A DNA stretch of 64,000 bases from Bacteroidales bacterium (GCA_900769345.1 CAAGGJ010000053.1:1-64000); one strand, 5' to 3'. Positions 1 through 9,212 are shown, numbered from the stretch's first letter. Program-made: numbers and translations. The notes: generated by a model from the sequence alone, not told the origin.

Positions 1-1415
1 CCGCCTTGGCAGTAAAGGATAGCCGGATATTTCTTGTTAGGGTCGAAATCGGGAGGTAACACCACCCAAGTGGTCATTTGCTTGCCGTCGGTGGTGGGCA
101 CGAGGCGTTTTTGCCAAGTGATAGGCTTGATTTGAGCAAGCACATCATCGTTGATCGATGTCAATTTAGCCGGCTGTTTGCCTTCAGCCAAAGCATATAT
201 TTCGTTAGGAGTGCTGTAGCTGTGGCGCAAGGTGTAGACCTGTTCTTTGCCTACGAATACTCCTGCGTAGTCGTATTCGCCGCAGTCGATAGTATCTACC
301 TTGTGGGTGTTAACATCGATTTTGAACATTGGGATAGTACCCAGATAGGGAGCTGTGAAGTAGATCGACTTGTCGTCGTTAGCCCAAGCAAAGCTGTCGG
401 CTGTATAGTCCCAATCGGCAGTTAAGTCGGTCTTTACGCCTGAAGCGAGGTCGAGAACGAAGATTCTGTTTTTATCGCTTTCGTATCCGTCGTGTTCCAT
501 CGAAAGCCAAGCTAACTTGCTGCCATCGTGCGAGAATGCCGGGCAAGTGTCATAGCCCATCATACCCTCAGTGAGATTAACAGTTCTGCCATCGGCAACG
601 AAATATTGGTAGAGGTCGGAATTAGTGGAAAGTGAGTATTCTTTACCCACCTTTTTGCGACTTACATAAATAAGGCTTTCGCTATCGGGAGCCCAAGCAA
701 TCGATTCGATGCCGCCGAAAGGTTTCATAGGAGCTTCATATTGTTCGCCTTCGAGAAGGTCGAGCACGTTGGTGATAGCACTGCCATCGAAGTCTCCAAC
801 AAAAGTGTGAGGAATGGTAGTAACCCATTCATCCCAGTGGCGATACATCATATCGTCGATAATTCGAGCCGTAGATTTTTTTAGATCGGGATGCTTGTCG
901 GTGACATTTTCGCCATATTTTACTTGAGAGATGAATGCGATTTTCTTTTCATCGGGTGAAATCACAAATCCGTCTACACCGTCTTTTACTTTCGACACGC
1001 ATTTGCGGTTGCGTCCATCGGCGTCCATCACAAACACTTGCATAGTTTCTCCATCCTTGCCGAGAAATGCAATTTTCTTGCCGCCTTCAATCCATGTCTC
1101 GTTGTTTTCGGAGAACGGAGTGCGAGTGAGTCTTGTTTGATTCGAACCGTCGGCGTTCATTACCCAAAGTTCGCGGTTGCTTTTGTTGAGTTCGATGTTG
1201 TCGTATGCTACACCATAGAGCAGTTTATTACCATCGGGCGATATTTGCACGCCCGACACCTTGCCAAGTCCGCAAAGTATTTCGGGAGTAAATCGGCCGT
1301 CTTCGATTTTCAAATCGGGCTTTTCGATGATTTGCTCATTTTCTGCATTGCTACACGATGTAACAGCTGCTATAGCCATAACAGATGCCATAATAGTTTT
1401 TGAGGATAAATTCAT
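1..1415 (-). CDS. S9 family (DPP/prolyl oligopeptidase-like) serine peptidase lipoprotein, 3' end cut off
   Basis: Reading from the ATG at 1415 the frame stays open to the window edge (about 471 residues), so the C-terminal hydrolase domain with its catalytic Ser lies outside. The N-terminus is a lipoprotein signal ending in VTSC (Cys21), so the protein is probably anchored in the envelope. What follows is a TolB/WD-like beta-propeller with repeats such as VQISPDGNKLLYG, FVISPDEKKIAFIS and AFSHDGSKLAWLS. The last visible residues, PAILYCQGG, match the start of the S9 alpha/beta-hydrolase domain. The family removes dipeptides or short peptides from oligopeptides. It starts 30 bp downstream of the radical SAM gene with no visible promoter of its own, so co-transcription with uvrB and that gene is likely. 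Exact specificity cannot be told. Confidence 0.85.
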   Translation of the reverse strand, partial: MNLSSKTIMASVMAIAAVTSCSNAENEQIIEKPDLKIEDGRFTPEILCGLGKVSGVQISPDGNKLLYGVAYDNIELNKSNRELWVMNADGSNQTRLTRTPFSENNETWIEGGKKIAFLGKDGETMQVFVMDADGRNRKCVSKVKDGVDGFVISPDEKKIAFISQVKYGENVTDKHPDLKKSTARIIDDMMYRHWDEWVTTIPHTFVGDFDGSAITNVLDLLEGEQYEAPMKPFGGIESIAWAPDSESLIYVSRKKVGKEYSLSTNSDLYQYFVADGRTVNLTEGMMGYDTCPAFSHDGSKLAWLSMEHDGYESDKNRIFVLDLASGVKTDLTADWDYTADSFAWANDDKSIYFTAPYLGTIPMFKIDVNTHKVDTIDCGEYDYAGVFVGKEQVYTLRHSYSTPNEIYALAEGKQPAKLTSINDDVLAQIKPITWQKRLVPTTDGKQMTTWVVLPPDFDPNKKYPAILYCQG

Positions 1416-1445
1416 AGTGAATTAATTAATTTTTGATATTATAGG

Positions 1446-3404
1446 TTATTTACTTTTTTTCTTGGAATTAAACCCGTGTTTACGATTTGGGGTCTGATGC
1501 CCGATGCCTTTTCTGCCACTGGCGGAAGCCGGGGTGCGAGGAATCTGGCCAATACCGCGAGGGTAGAGCTGGGCCAAAAGGTCGGTACGGTTAAGTTTGG
1601 TTAGCGAATTAAAGATAAGACGCTTGTAATTGTTGTCGTACCAGAAGAAATATTTCCGCTGAGCGAGTTTGTCATCTTGTTTAATAGGGGTATACACCGT
1701 TTTTAGAGTGTAAGGGTGCACGCCGCAATAGTAGGTTTCGGTGGAAACGGTCATAGGCGTGGGCGTGAAATCTTGCACTTGCTCGAGGTGAAAATTAAGG
1801 TGCTTGGTCTCCACAGCCAATTCAGCCATAGCCTCCTCAGTGCATCCGGGGTGAGATGATATGAAGTAGGGAATCAATTGCTGTTTGAGCTGATATTTTT
1901 CGTTGATTTGATTGAAAATCGCTTTGAATTCGAGAAATAGCGAGAAAGAAGGCTTACGCATTAGGAACAAGACGTCGTCGTCGGTGTGTTCGGGAGCTAC
2001 TTTTAAGCGTCCTGACACGTGAAAGCGAATCAACTCTTCGATGTATTTACGGTTTATTATGTTTATTCGCTCGTCACGGCATTGATGCATAGCCAAATCG
2101 TAACGAACTCCACTGCCTATAAACGACTTCTTGATTTCGGGCATTTGATCCACACTATGATATATATCGAGAAGATCGCTGTGGTCGTTATTGAGGTTGT
2201 CGCAAGGTTTTGGGTGCAGGCACGAGGGGCGGACACATTTTTTGCAACGCTCTATGTCGAAGCCGTGCATACCATACATATTGGCGGAGGGACCGCCGAG
2301 GTCAGAAATATAGCCTTTGAAATCGGGCATTTGAGACACTTGTTTCACCTCGCGCAGTATCGATTTCTTGCTTCGGCAAGCTATAAATTTGCCTTGATGC
2401 GCCGAAATGGTGCAAAATGCGCAGCCGCCAAAGCAACCGCGGTGCATGTTTACAGAGTGGCGAATCATTTCGTAGGCGGGAATGGTTTTGCCATTGTAGC
2501 GAGGGTGAGGCAATCGGGTGTAAGGCAAGTCGAACGAAGCATCGATTTCCTCGGTGGTCATAGGAGGATTGGTGCGATTGACTTTTATTGCAATATTTCC
2601 CGTTTTTTGCCAAAGAGTGTGTCCGTTCCATAGATTCGACTCAATCTCGATGGTCTTGAAATTCTGCGCTTGATGCAATTTTGAGCGTTTACATTCTTCG
2701 AATGAGTGTAGGATGATGTTATCTGCATCGGGCTGCTCCGGCATAGCATCGGCAGAGGTGCGAATTACTGTTTGCGGTACATCTCTGATGTCGGCAATGC
2801 TTTTCCCTTTGGCAAGAGCATCAGCAATTGCTACGATAGGCTTTTCGCCCATACCGTATATTAATATATCGGCATCGCAGTCGGCTAATATTGATGGTTT
2901 TAGCATATCGTCCCAATAATCGTAGTGCGAGAGACGGCGCAGCGACACCTCAATGCCACCGGCCACGATAGGTACATCGGGAAACAGTTGTTTCAAAATC
3001 TTTGAGTATACTATTGATGGGTGGTCGGGGCGCATACCGGCTTTTCCGCCGGGAGTGTAGGCATCGTCGGAGCGACGGCGACGATTGGCGGTGTAGTGGT
3101 TGACCATAGAGTCCATAGCTCCTGCCGAGACACCGAAAAACAATCGAGGAGCGCCGAGTTTCTTGAAGTCGCGCAAGTCATCGCGCCAGTTGGGTTGTGG
3201 CACAATAGCCACTCGATAGCCTTTCGACTCAAGAACGCGACCCACTACAGCTGCGCCCATCGATGGGTGGTCGATATAAGCATCGCCGCTGAAAAGGATT
3301 ATGTCAACATAGTCCCATCCACGTCGTTCTATTTCCTTTTTTGTGGTTGGTAGCCAGTGCTCTATGCCTATATTTTGATTATTATGGATATTACTGTTTG
3401 CCAT
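1446..3404 (-). CDS. YgiQ family radical SAM protein
   Basis: 652 residues, the usual size for the YgiQ/UPF0313 family. The radical SAM cluster motif CxxxCxxC is present as Cys324, Cys328 and Cys331 in HRGCFGGCAFC, preceded by an N-terminal B12-binding-like/UPF0313 N domain. A second cysteine-rich stretch, CKKCVRPSCLHPKPC, follows at about residue 390. The C-terminal tail is basic and rich in Lys/Arg/Ser, typical of the family. The reaction is not established. The family binds a 4Fe-4S cluster and S-adenosylmethionine. The start lies 5 bp after the uvrB stop codon, so the two are almost certainly co-transcribed. Confidence 0.93.
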   Translation of the reverse strand: MANSNIHNNQNIGIEHWLPTTKKEIERRGWDYVDIILFSGDAYIDHPSMGAAVVGRVLESKGYRVAIVPQPNWRDDLRDFKKLGAPRLFFGVSAGAMDSMVNHYTANRRRRSDDAYTPGGKAGMRPDHPSIVYSKILKQLFPDVPIVAGGIEVSLRRLSHYDYWDDMLKPSILADCDADILIYGMGEKPIVAIADALAKGKSIADIRDVPQTVIRTSADAMPEQPDADNIILHSFEECKRSKLHQAQNFKTIEIESNLWNGHTLWQKTGNIAIKVNRTNPPMTTEEIDASFDLPYTRLPHPRYNGKTIPAYEMIRHSVNMHRGCFGGCAFCTISAHQGKFIACRSKKSILREVKQVSQMPDFKGYISDLGGPSANMYGMHGFDIERCKKCVRPSCLHPKPCDNLNNDHSDLLDIYHSVDQMPEIKKSFIGSGVRYDLAMHQCRDERINIINRKYIEELIRFHVSGRLKVAPEHTDDDVLFLMRKPSFSLFLEFKAIFNQINEKYQLKQQLIPYFISSHPGCTEEAMAELAVETKHLNFHLEQVQDFTPTPMTVSTETYYCGVHPYTLKTVYTPIKQDDKLAQRKYFFWYDNNYKRLIFNSLTKLNRTDLLAQLYPRGIGQIPRTPASASGRKGIGHQTPNRKHGFNSKKKSK

Positions 3405-3409
3405 AAAAA

Positions 3410-5488
3410 TTAAATTTCTTCTAATGCTTTCTTGCGTTGTTCTAACTTAAGCAACTCGTCGCGAAGTTGAGCCGCCTCGATGAAATCCATGTTCTTAGCT
3501 GCTTCTATCATATTCTTGCGCAAGCGTTCGATGGCTTTGGTTAGGTCATCGAAATTCATATACTGAACCACCGGGTCGGCGGCGATGCCCATCGAAGGCG
3601 TAAACTCGGCTTGATACGATACATAAGAAGCCTTTTCGCGAGTGCTGCGAGATTGATTACTGCCGCTCTCGGTTGAAATCTGAGAAAACTCGTTATCGAT
3701 GCCAATAATAGCATTTCGGGCCTTGATGATGGCCTGAGGAGTGATGCCATGCTCTTGATTATAGGCAAGTTGCAGACTGCGACGGCGTTCGGTTTCATCG
3801 ATTGTTTGCTGCATGGATTGTGTAATCTTGTCGGCATACATTATTACTTCGCCGTTAAGGTTACGTGCAGCGCGTCCGGCAGTTTGGGTGAGCGAACGGT
3901 TAGAACGCAAGAAACCTTCCTTGTCGGCATCGAGTATTGCTACAAGCGACACTTCAGGTAAGTCGAGACCTTCACGAAGCAAGTTTACACCTATGAGCAC
4001 GTCAATGGCGCCAGCTCGTAAATCATCGAGAATTTGAATGCGATCCATAGTGTCGACATCGGAGTGGATATAAGCCACACGCACATCGTGATTGGCAAGA
4101 TATTCCGACAATTCTTCAGCCATGCGCTTGGTGAGCGTAGTGACAAGAGTGCGCTCATTTCGCTCCACGCGTGATTGTATTTCATTAATCAAATCATCTA
4201 CCTGACCCAACGATGGTCGAACAGAAATCTGTGGGTCGAGAAGTCCTGTGGGACGAATAATTTGTTCGGTAACAACGCCTTCGCTCTTTTCGAGTTCGTA
4301 GTCGGCCGGGGTGGCGCTCACATAAATAGTTTGCTTGGTTAGCGACTCAAATTCCTCGAATTTCAGTGGTCGATTGTCGACAGCGGCTTGCAGACGGAAA
4401 CCATAGTTTACCAAATTGGTTTTACGAGCTTGGTCGCCGCCATACATACCTCTTATTTGAGGCACGGTTACGTGACTTTCGTCGATAATTGTTAAGAAGT
4501 CATCGGGGAAATAGTCGAGCAAGCAGAATGGGCGAGTGCCGGGTTCGCGACCATCGAAATAACGCGAATAATTTTCGATTCCTGAGCAGTAACCCACTTC
4601 TTTAATCATTTCTATATCGTATTCCACGCGTTCTTTAAGGCGCCGAGCCTCTATGCTGCGACCTTCGTTGTAGAACATATCTACTTGAGTGCCCAGGTCG
4701 ACCGAAATTTCACCAATAGCTTTGGCAACTCGTTCTTTCGAAGCCACAAAAAGATTGGCGGGATATATTTTAAATGCATCGACAGTCTCAGTAGGCAATT
4801 GAGTGTCAGGGTCTAATATCTGTATCGATTCAATCTCGTTGCCCCAAAATATGATGCGCACCATAATGCGTTCGTAGGCAAGCGCTATATCTACCGTATC
4901 GCCCGTAACGCGGAACGTGCCGCTAGTGTATTGTACTTCGCTACGCGAATAAAGAGCATCCACGAGCTGAGTGAGAAACATGTCGCGACCAATTTCTTGA
5001 CCCACAAACACTTGAATGATATTTTTATCGAAATCATCGGGGTTGCCCATACCATAGATGCACGACACTGATGAGACTACTATAATATCGCGTCGACCCG
5101 ATAGCAATGCTGCTGTGGTGGACAGACGCAAACGGTCGATTTCTTCGTTAATTGCGAGGTCCTTCTCGATGTATTTATCTGTGGAAGGAATGTAGGCTTC
5201 CGGTTGATAATAATCGTAATAAGAAACGAAATAATGTACCGAATTTTCGGGGAAAAAAGCCTTGAATTCGGAGTAAAGCTGTGCTGCGAGAGTCTTGTTG
5301 TGCGATAGTATGAGCGTGGGCTTATTGGTGTTGGCTATCACATTGGCCATAGTGAAAGTCTTACCCGAACCAGTTACTCCAAGAAGTGTTTGATAGGGCA
5401 CGCCGCCATTTACGCCGTCGGACAATTCGCGAATAGCATTAGGTTGGTCGCCCGTAGGCTTATATTCTGAATGAAGTTTGAAGTCCAT
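3410..5488 (-). CDS. uvrB: UvrB, excinuclease ABC subunit B
   Basis: About 692 residues from the ATG at 5488. A longer reading from a TTG at 5497 is possible, but the ATG start MDFKLHSEYKPTGDQP matches the family N-terminus. UvrB is the damage-verifying helicase-like subunit of nucleotide excision repair, loaded by UvrA2 and partnering UvrC. Visible marks are Walker A GVTGSGKT at 37-44, the beta-hairpin region YYDYYQPEAYIP, the DESH box in the Walker B region (IDESHVTVPQ), helicase motif VI around QTAGRAARN, and a C-terminal UVR domain (about 650-690) that contacts UvrC. A TAATTTTG -7 element on the minus strand at 5537-5544 would give a leader of about 40 nt. It is first gene of the uvrB-ygiQ-S9 unit. 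Confidence 0.97.
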   Translation of the reverse strand: MDFKLHSEYKPTGDQPNAIRELSDGVNGGVPYQTLLGVTGSGKTFTMANVIANTNKPTLILSHNKTLAAQLYSEFKAFFPENSVHYFVSYYDYYQPEAYIPSTDKYIEKDLAINEEIDRLRLSTTAALLSGRRDIIVVSSVSCIYGMGNPDDFDKNIIQVFVGQEIGRDMFLTQLVDALYSRSEVQYTSGTFRVTGDTVDIALAYERIMVRIIFWGNEIESIQILDPDTQLPTETVDAFKIYPANLFVASKERVAKAIGEISVDLGTQVDMFYNEGRSIEARRLKERVEYDIEMIKEVGYCSGIENYSRYFDGREPGTRPFCLLDYFPDDFLTIIDESHVTVPQIRGMYGGDQARKTNLVNYGFRLQAAVDNRPLKFEEFESLTKQTIYVSATPADYELEKSEGVVTEQIIRPTGLLDPQISVRPSLGQVDDLINEIQSRVERNERTLVTTLTKRMAEELSEYLANHDVRVAYIHSDVDTMDRIQILDDLRAGAIDVLIGVNLLREGLDLPEVSLVAILDADKEGFLRSNRSLTQTAGRAARNLNGEVIMYADKITQSMQQTIDETERRRSLQLAYNQEHGITPQAIIKARNAIIGIDNEFSQISTESGSNQSRSTREKASYVSYQAEFTPSMGIAADPVVQYMNFDDLTKAIERLRKNMIEAAKNMDFIEAAQLRDELLKLEQRKKALEEI

Positions 5489-5536
5489 GTGTTGCAACTA
5501 TAATTTTTGACTTTGAAAGTCATAAATGTTAGTTTA

Positions 5537-5544
5537 CAAAATTA
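5537..5544 (-). promoter_or_regulatory. Candidate -7 box of uvrB promoter
   Basis: The plus strand reads CAAAATTA, that is TAATTTTG on the minus strand, matching the Bacteroidetes -7 consensus TAnnTTTG. No clear TTTG -33 element lies 19-21 bp upstream, so the call is tentative. Part of the flanking direct repeat overlaps the region just upstream. Confidence 0.45.
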
Positions 5545-5547
5545 CAA

Positions 5548-5569
5548 AATTTGAGATGAATACACATTA
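5548..5569 (+). repeat. Left copy of 22-bp direct repeat flanking the wHTH/dehydrogenase cassette
   Basis: The 22-bp sequence beginning AATTTGAGATGAATAC recurs at 7097-7118 as AATTTGAGTTGAATAT, with 20 of 22 positions identical. Similarity extends a few bases to the left (ATTAC in both). The two copies bracket the genes at 5786-7063. The repeat could be a recombination footprint, a duplicated regulatory site or chance. Confidence 0.6.
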
Positions 5570-5576
5570 TATTAAA

Positions 5577-5600
5577 GAATATTTGTATTCTTTTTTTGCG
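5577..5600 (+). terminator. Small hairpin followed by T-run
   Basis: AGAATA/TATTCT can form a 6-bp stem closing a 4-nt loop and is followed by seven T. It reads as a weak intrinsic terminator on the plus strand, but no plus-strand gene lies upstream, so it may instead act on antisense transcripts from the uvrB promoter region or be fortuitous. Confidence 0.3.
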
Positions 5601-5785
5601 CTCATCGAAAATTGCAAGAATGCGAAACGCGCAGTAAATACTTTCCACTCATAGGCCTCAAAACAATAATAATTAATAATTATGGTAAGGAGATGAAGGC
5701 ATTTTGAATCATTATGTGTAAATTTACTCCGTGAATTAAGCTCGTGGGTTAAGCGCTCGGGGCAAATATTTCTCAAAACAAGAAA

Positions 5786-5983
5786 ATGAAAATAGAAGAA
5801 GCCATCCTATATTGCCTTGCAAGCCGAAATAGGGGCATGCGAACCGAAGAGATAGCTGATATGATAAACAATCAGCGCTTACATTTGCGTAAAGACGGCC
5901 AACCGGTGACGTCGAAGCAAGTATTTGCCGTAATAGGACGCTATCCCGATACGTTTATAAGGCAGAAGGAAGAATTGTGTTAA
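5786..5983 (+). CDS. Small winged-helix-like DNA-binding protein
   Basis: 65 residues. The sequence has the shape of a stand-alone winged helix: an N-terminal helix MKIEEAILYCLASRN, a recognition-type segment TEEIADMINNQ, then KDGQPVTSKQVFAVIGRYP. The pattern KDGxPVTxxQ...YPxxF resembles the N-terminal wHTH/HARE-HTH domain of Bacteroidales restriction-like and regulatory proteins, here without any effector domain. The start is preceded by AACAAGAAA and no Shine-Dalgarno, as usual here. It ends 30 bp before the alcohol dehydrogenase on the same strand, so the two may be co-transcribed and it may regulate that gene. Function is inferred from shape only, and it could be a remnant of a longer gene. 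Confidence 0.6.
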   Translation: MKIEEAILYCLASRNRGMRTEEIADMINNQRLHLRKDGQPVTSKQVFAVIGRYPDTFIRQKEELC

Positions 5984-6013
5984 TGATATAACTAAAAATA
6001 GCGGATAACGACA

Positions 6014-7063
6014 ATGTTAGCATACACATATATAGATAAAGGAAAGTTTGCCTTGGTGGATAAACCTAAACCGGTGTTGCAGGCTCCCACTGATGCTATA
6101 GTTAGAGTGACCGTGAGCAGCATTTGCTCGAGCGATATACACATAAAGCATGGCAGTGTGCCTCGTGCTGTGCCGGGCATCACTGTTGGACATGAAATGG
6201 TGGGCGTGGTGGAAGAAATAGGCTCAAAAGTAACAAATGTGGAACTTGGCGACCGTGTGACGGTGAATGTGGAGACATTTTGCGGAGAATGTTTCTATTG
6301 CAAGCATGGTTATGTGAATAATTGCACCAATCCTGACGGCGGTTGGGCTTTAGGATGTCGTATCGATGGCGGGCAAGCAGAGTATGTGAGAGTGCCACTG
6401 GCCAATCAAGGACTGAATAAAATCCCCAATAGTGTGAGCGACTTACAGGCATTGCTTGTGGGTGATGTGCTTGCCACCGGCTTTTGGGCAGCACGAATCA
6501 GTGAGATAACAGAAGAAGATACGGTGCTGATAATAGGTGCAGGCCCTACCGGAATATGCACATTGTTGTGTGTGATGCTTCGCCATCCGAGGCGCATCAT
6601 AGTGTGCGAAAAGTCGGAAGAACGACGCCGTTTTGTGAGCGAACACTATGAAGACGTAATGGTGGTGACACCCGAGGGTTGTAAAGAAACAGTGATTAGA
6701 AACAGCGATCACGGAGGAGCTGACAGAGTGATAGAAGTGGCAGGCGCTGACGACACTTTCCGCTTGGCGTGGGAGTGTGCTCGCCCAAATGCCATTGTCA
6801 CCGTGGTGGCTCTTTATGACCGAACGCAAGTGCTGCCATTGCCTGAAATGTATGGCAAAAATCTTACATTCAAAACCGGTGGCGTGGACGGATGTGATTG
6901 TGAAGAAATTCTCGGATTGATAGCGCAAGGCAAGATTGACACTACGTCGCTCATAACACACCGATTCTCCCTGTGTGATATAGAAGAAGCCTATCGTATA
7001 TTTGAGAACAAGTTGCAAGGTGTGATAAAGGTGGCAATTACAGGTTCACTGTGTCTCCCCTAA
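6014..7063 (+). CDS. Zinc-dependent medium-chain alcohol dehydrogenase
   Basis: 349 residues. Catalytic zinc ligands fit Cys38 (SSICSSD) and His60-Glu61 (VGHEMVGVV). The structural zinc site is Cys90, Cys93, Cys96 and Cys104 in CGECFYCKHGYVNNC. The Rossmann dinucleotide motif is IGAGPTG at about 174-180. Together these place it in the threonine/sorbitol/butanediol dehydrogenase branch of the MDR superfamily, oxidising a secondary alcohol or reducing a ketone with NAD(P). The substrate cannot be read from sequence. It lies 30 bp after the small wHTH gene and both sit between two near-identical 22-bp repeats, suggesting a unit that may have arrived or been lost together. No obvious promoter was seen directly upstream. 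Confidence 0.9.
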   Translation: MLAYTYIDKGKFALVDKPKPVLQAPTDAIVRVTVSSICSSDIHIKHGSVPRAVPGITVGHEMVGVVEEIGSKVTNVELGDRVTVNVETFCGECFYCKHGYVNNCTNPDGGWALGCRIDGGQAEYVRVPLANQGLNKIPNSVSDLQALLVGDVLATGFWAARISEITEEDTVLIIGAGPTGICTLLCVMLRHPRRIIVCEKSEERRRFVSEHYEDVMVVTPEGCKETVIRNSDHGGADRVIEVAGADDTFRLAWECARPNAIVTVVALYDRTQVLPLPEMYGKNLTFKTGGVDGCDCEEILGLIAQGKIDTTSLITHRFSLCDIEEAYRIFENKLQGVIKVAITGSLCLP

Positions 7064-7096
7064 GGTTTTAGAGAATAGACAGTGCATAATTACTGA

Positions 7097-7118
7097 AATT
7101 TGAGTTGAATATACATTA
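7097..7118 (+). repeat. Right copy of 22-bp direct repeat
   Basis: This matches 5548-5569 at 20 of 22 positions and lies 33 bp after the dehydrogenase stop codon. See the left copy for alternatives. Confidence 0.6.
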
Positions 7119-7146
7119 GAAAATATGATATTAATGGAAATAAGAC

Positions 7147-7176
7147 TTGAGATTACCCCATTTTTTTGTATTTTTG
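7147..7176 (+). promoter_or_regulatory. Promoter of the ABC-F gene
   Basis: TTG at 7147-7149 (-33) is followed after 19 bp by TATTTTTG at 7169-7176 (-7), matching the Bacteroidetes housekeeping pattern. The predicted start of transcription is about 20 bases before the ATG at 7204. Confidence 0.75.
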
Positions 7177-7203
7177 CATTCCAAAAATAAGAAATAGCAA
7201 TAG

Positions 7204-9162
7204 ATGATAGCCATACAAAATTTGTCGGTAGAGTTTAGCAGTAAATCGCTATTCGACAACATAAACTATGTAATAAACAAACGCGACAAAATAGCCCTTG
7301 TGGGAAGAAACGGGGCCGGGAAATCGACTATGATGAAGATTATAGCCGGACTGCAGTCGCCAACAAGCGGCACCGTATCCAAGCCTACGGATATCACCAT
7401 AGGTTATCTGCCACAGCAGATGGTGCTTGCTGATACACAGATACTTAAGGAAGAGGTAAAGAAGGCATTTGAACATGTGAATAAGATAAATGCCCGAGTG
7501 GAAGAACTCAATGCCGAACTCTTGGACCGAACCGACTATGAGAGTGAGGAATATCATAACTTAATCGACCGTTTGTCGCACTACACAGAGCTTCAAACCA
7601 TGTATCGCTCCGATAATTGTGAGGCTGAAATGGAACGAACACTCTTGGGCCTTGGTTTTCTGCGAAGTGATTTCGACCGCCCCACAAGCGAATTTAGTGG
7701 TGGTTGGCGTATGCGTGTGGAATTGGCGAAACTATTGCTGCAAAAGCCCGATGTGCTGCTTCTCGACGAGCCCACCAATCACCTCGACATAGAGTCGATA
7801 CAATGGTTGGAAAATTTCATAAAGACAAAAGCCAATACCGTGGTACTCGTGTCGCACGATAGGGCATTTATAGATAACGTTACTAATAGAACCATCGAAA
7901 TATCGCTTGGGAAAATATATGATTATGCTGTAAACTATAGTAAGTTTCTTGAATTGCGCAAGGAGCGCGTGGAGCAGCAGATGCGAGCCTATCAGAATCA
8001 GCAAAAACAGATACAAGACACCGAAGCATTTATCGAACGCTTCAGATATAAAGCCACCAAGTCGGTGCAAGTGCAGAGTAGAATAAAGCAACTTTCGAAA
8101 ATCGACCGCATAGAGGTAGACGAGGTGGATAATTCGCATTTGTCGCTGAAATTTCCACCGGCACCGCGCTCGGGTGATTATCCTGTGATAGCCGAAGATG
8201 TGGAAAAGAGCTACGGCGAACATTTGGTCTTTGCTGATGTGAATTTTATCATCAAAAGAGGCGAAAAAGTGGCATTTGTGGGTAAAAACGGTGAAGGAAA
8301 ATCCACATTGGTGAGATGTATAATGAACGAGATACCCTACGGCGGCGTGTTGAAAATAGGACACAACGTGAAAATAGGTTATTTTGCTCAAAATCAAGCC
8401 CAACTGCTCGATCAAGACTTAACTGTGTTTGACACCATCGATCGCGTGGCGGTGGGCGATATTCGAACCAAGATTCGCGATATTTTGGGCGCATTTATGT
8501 TTGGTGGTGAAGCCTCAGAAAAGAAAGTTAAGGTGCTGTCGGGAGGTGAAAAATCGCGTCTGGCGATGATAAAACTCCTTCTTGAACCCGTGAATTTGCT
8601 AATACTCGACGAACCTACCAACCACTTGGATATCCCCACTAAGGATATTCTTAAGGATGCCATACGAGCGTTCGATGGAACGGTAATAGTGGTGTCGCAC
8701 GACCGTGATTTTCTCGACGGATTGGTGACGAAAATTTATGAATTTGGCGGTGGAAAGGTTAAAGAACATCTTGGTGGTGTGTACGATTTCTTACAAAGCA
8801 AGCATATTGAAACGCTTCAACAACTCGAGTCGGCAGCTACCAAAGGTAATAAAAAAACCGAATCGGAAATCACAACAACGAATAATCCTCTCGAAAATAT
8901 GAGTGCATCAAAACGCTCCTATTTTGAGCAGAAAGAACACGATAAATTGGTGCGACAAGCCCGTAAGCGTGTGGAAGAATTCGAAAAACAGATTGCCGAA
9001 CTTGAGAATAGAGTGGCAGAAATAGAGGCAACTTTAGCAACCGGCAACGCGGATGACCCCAACATCTTCACCGAACATCAAGAGGCAAATAAGAAACTCG
9101 AGATGGCTATGAGTGAGTGGGAAATGGCATCGGAAGAGCTCGAACGTATAAGCAACGAATAA
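7204..9162 (+). CDS. ABC-F family ATPase (translation factor type)
   Basis: 652 residues with two ABC cassettes and no membrane segments. First cassette: Walker A GRNGAGKST at 34-42, signature SGGWRMRVELA, Walker B LLLDEPTNHLD. Second: GKNGEGKST, signature SGGEKSRLAM, ILDEPTNHLD. A charged linker (P-site tRNA interaction motif region) lies between them around residues 245-300 and a C-terminal coiled coil occupies about 575-652. ABC-F proteins act on ribosomes, tuning elongation or rescuing stalled or antibiotic-bound ribosomes. This one resembles the general housekeeping Uup/YdiF-like members rather than a clearly specific resistance factor, though that is inference. It is monocistronic or co-transcribed with the M13 gene 50 bp downstream. 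Confidence 0.95.
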   Translation: MIAIQNLSVEFSSKSLFDNINYVINKRDKIALVGRNGAGKSTMMKIIAGLQSPTSGTVSKPTDITIGYLPQQMVLADTQILKEEVKKAFEHVNKINARVEELNAELLDRTDYESEEYHNLIDRLSHYTELQTMYRSDNCEAEMERTLLGLGFLRSDFDRPTSEFSGGWRMRVELAKLLLQKPDVLLLDEPTNHLDIESIQWLENFIKTKANTVVLVSHDRAFIDNVTNRTIEISLGKIYDYAVNYSKFLELRKERVEQQMRAYQNQQKQIQDTEAFIERFRYKATKSVQVQSRIKQLSKIDRIEVDEVDNSHLSLKFPPAPRSGDYPVIAEDVEKSYGEHLVFADVNFIIKRGEKVAFVGKNGEGKSTLVRCIMNEIPYGGVLKIGHNVKIGYFAQNQAQLLDQDLTVFDTIDRVAVGDIRTKIRDILGAFMFGGEASEKKVKVLSGGEKSRLAMIKLLLEPVNLLILDEPTNHLDIPTKDILKDAIRAFDGTVIVVSHDRDFLDGLVTKIYEFGGGKVKEHLGGVYDFLQSKHIETLQQLESAATKGNKKTESEITTTNNPLENMSASKRSYFEQKEHDKLVRQARKRVEEFEKQIAELENRVAEIEATLATGNADDPNIFTEHQEANKKLEMAMSEWEMASEELERISNE

Positions 9163-9212
9163 ACTAATAATAATCATCTATAAAAATCAAAACAACAAAA
9201 GTAATAGAGAAA

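Noticed and set aside
2019..2633. A 204-codon plus-strand frame inside the ygiQ-type gene
   Set aside because: It is antisense to a clear radical SAM gene, and its translation has no domain.
5567..5776. A 69-codon minus-strand frame in the uvrB/wHTH gap
   Set aside because: Its composition matches non-coding AT-rich DNA, with no promoter or conserved motif; it overlaps the repeat and the hairpin.
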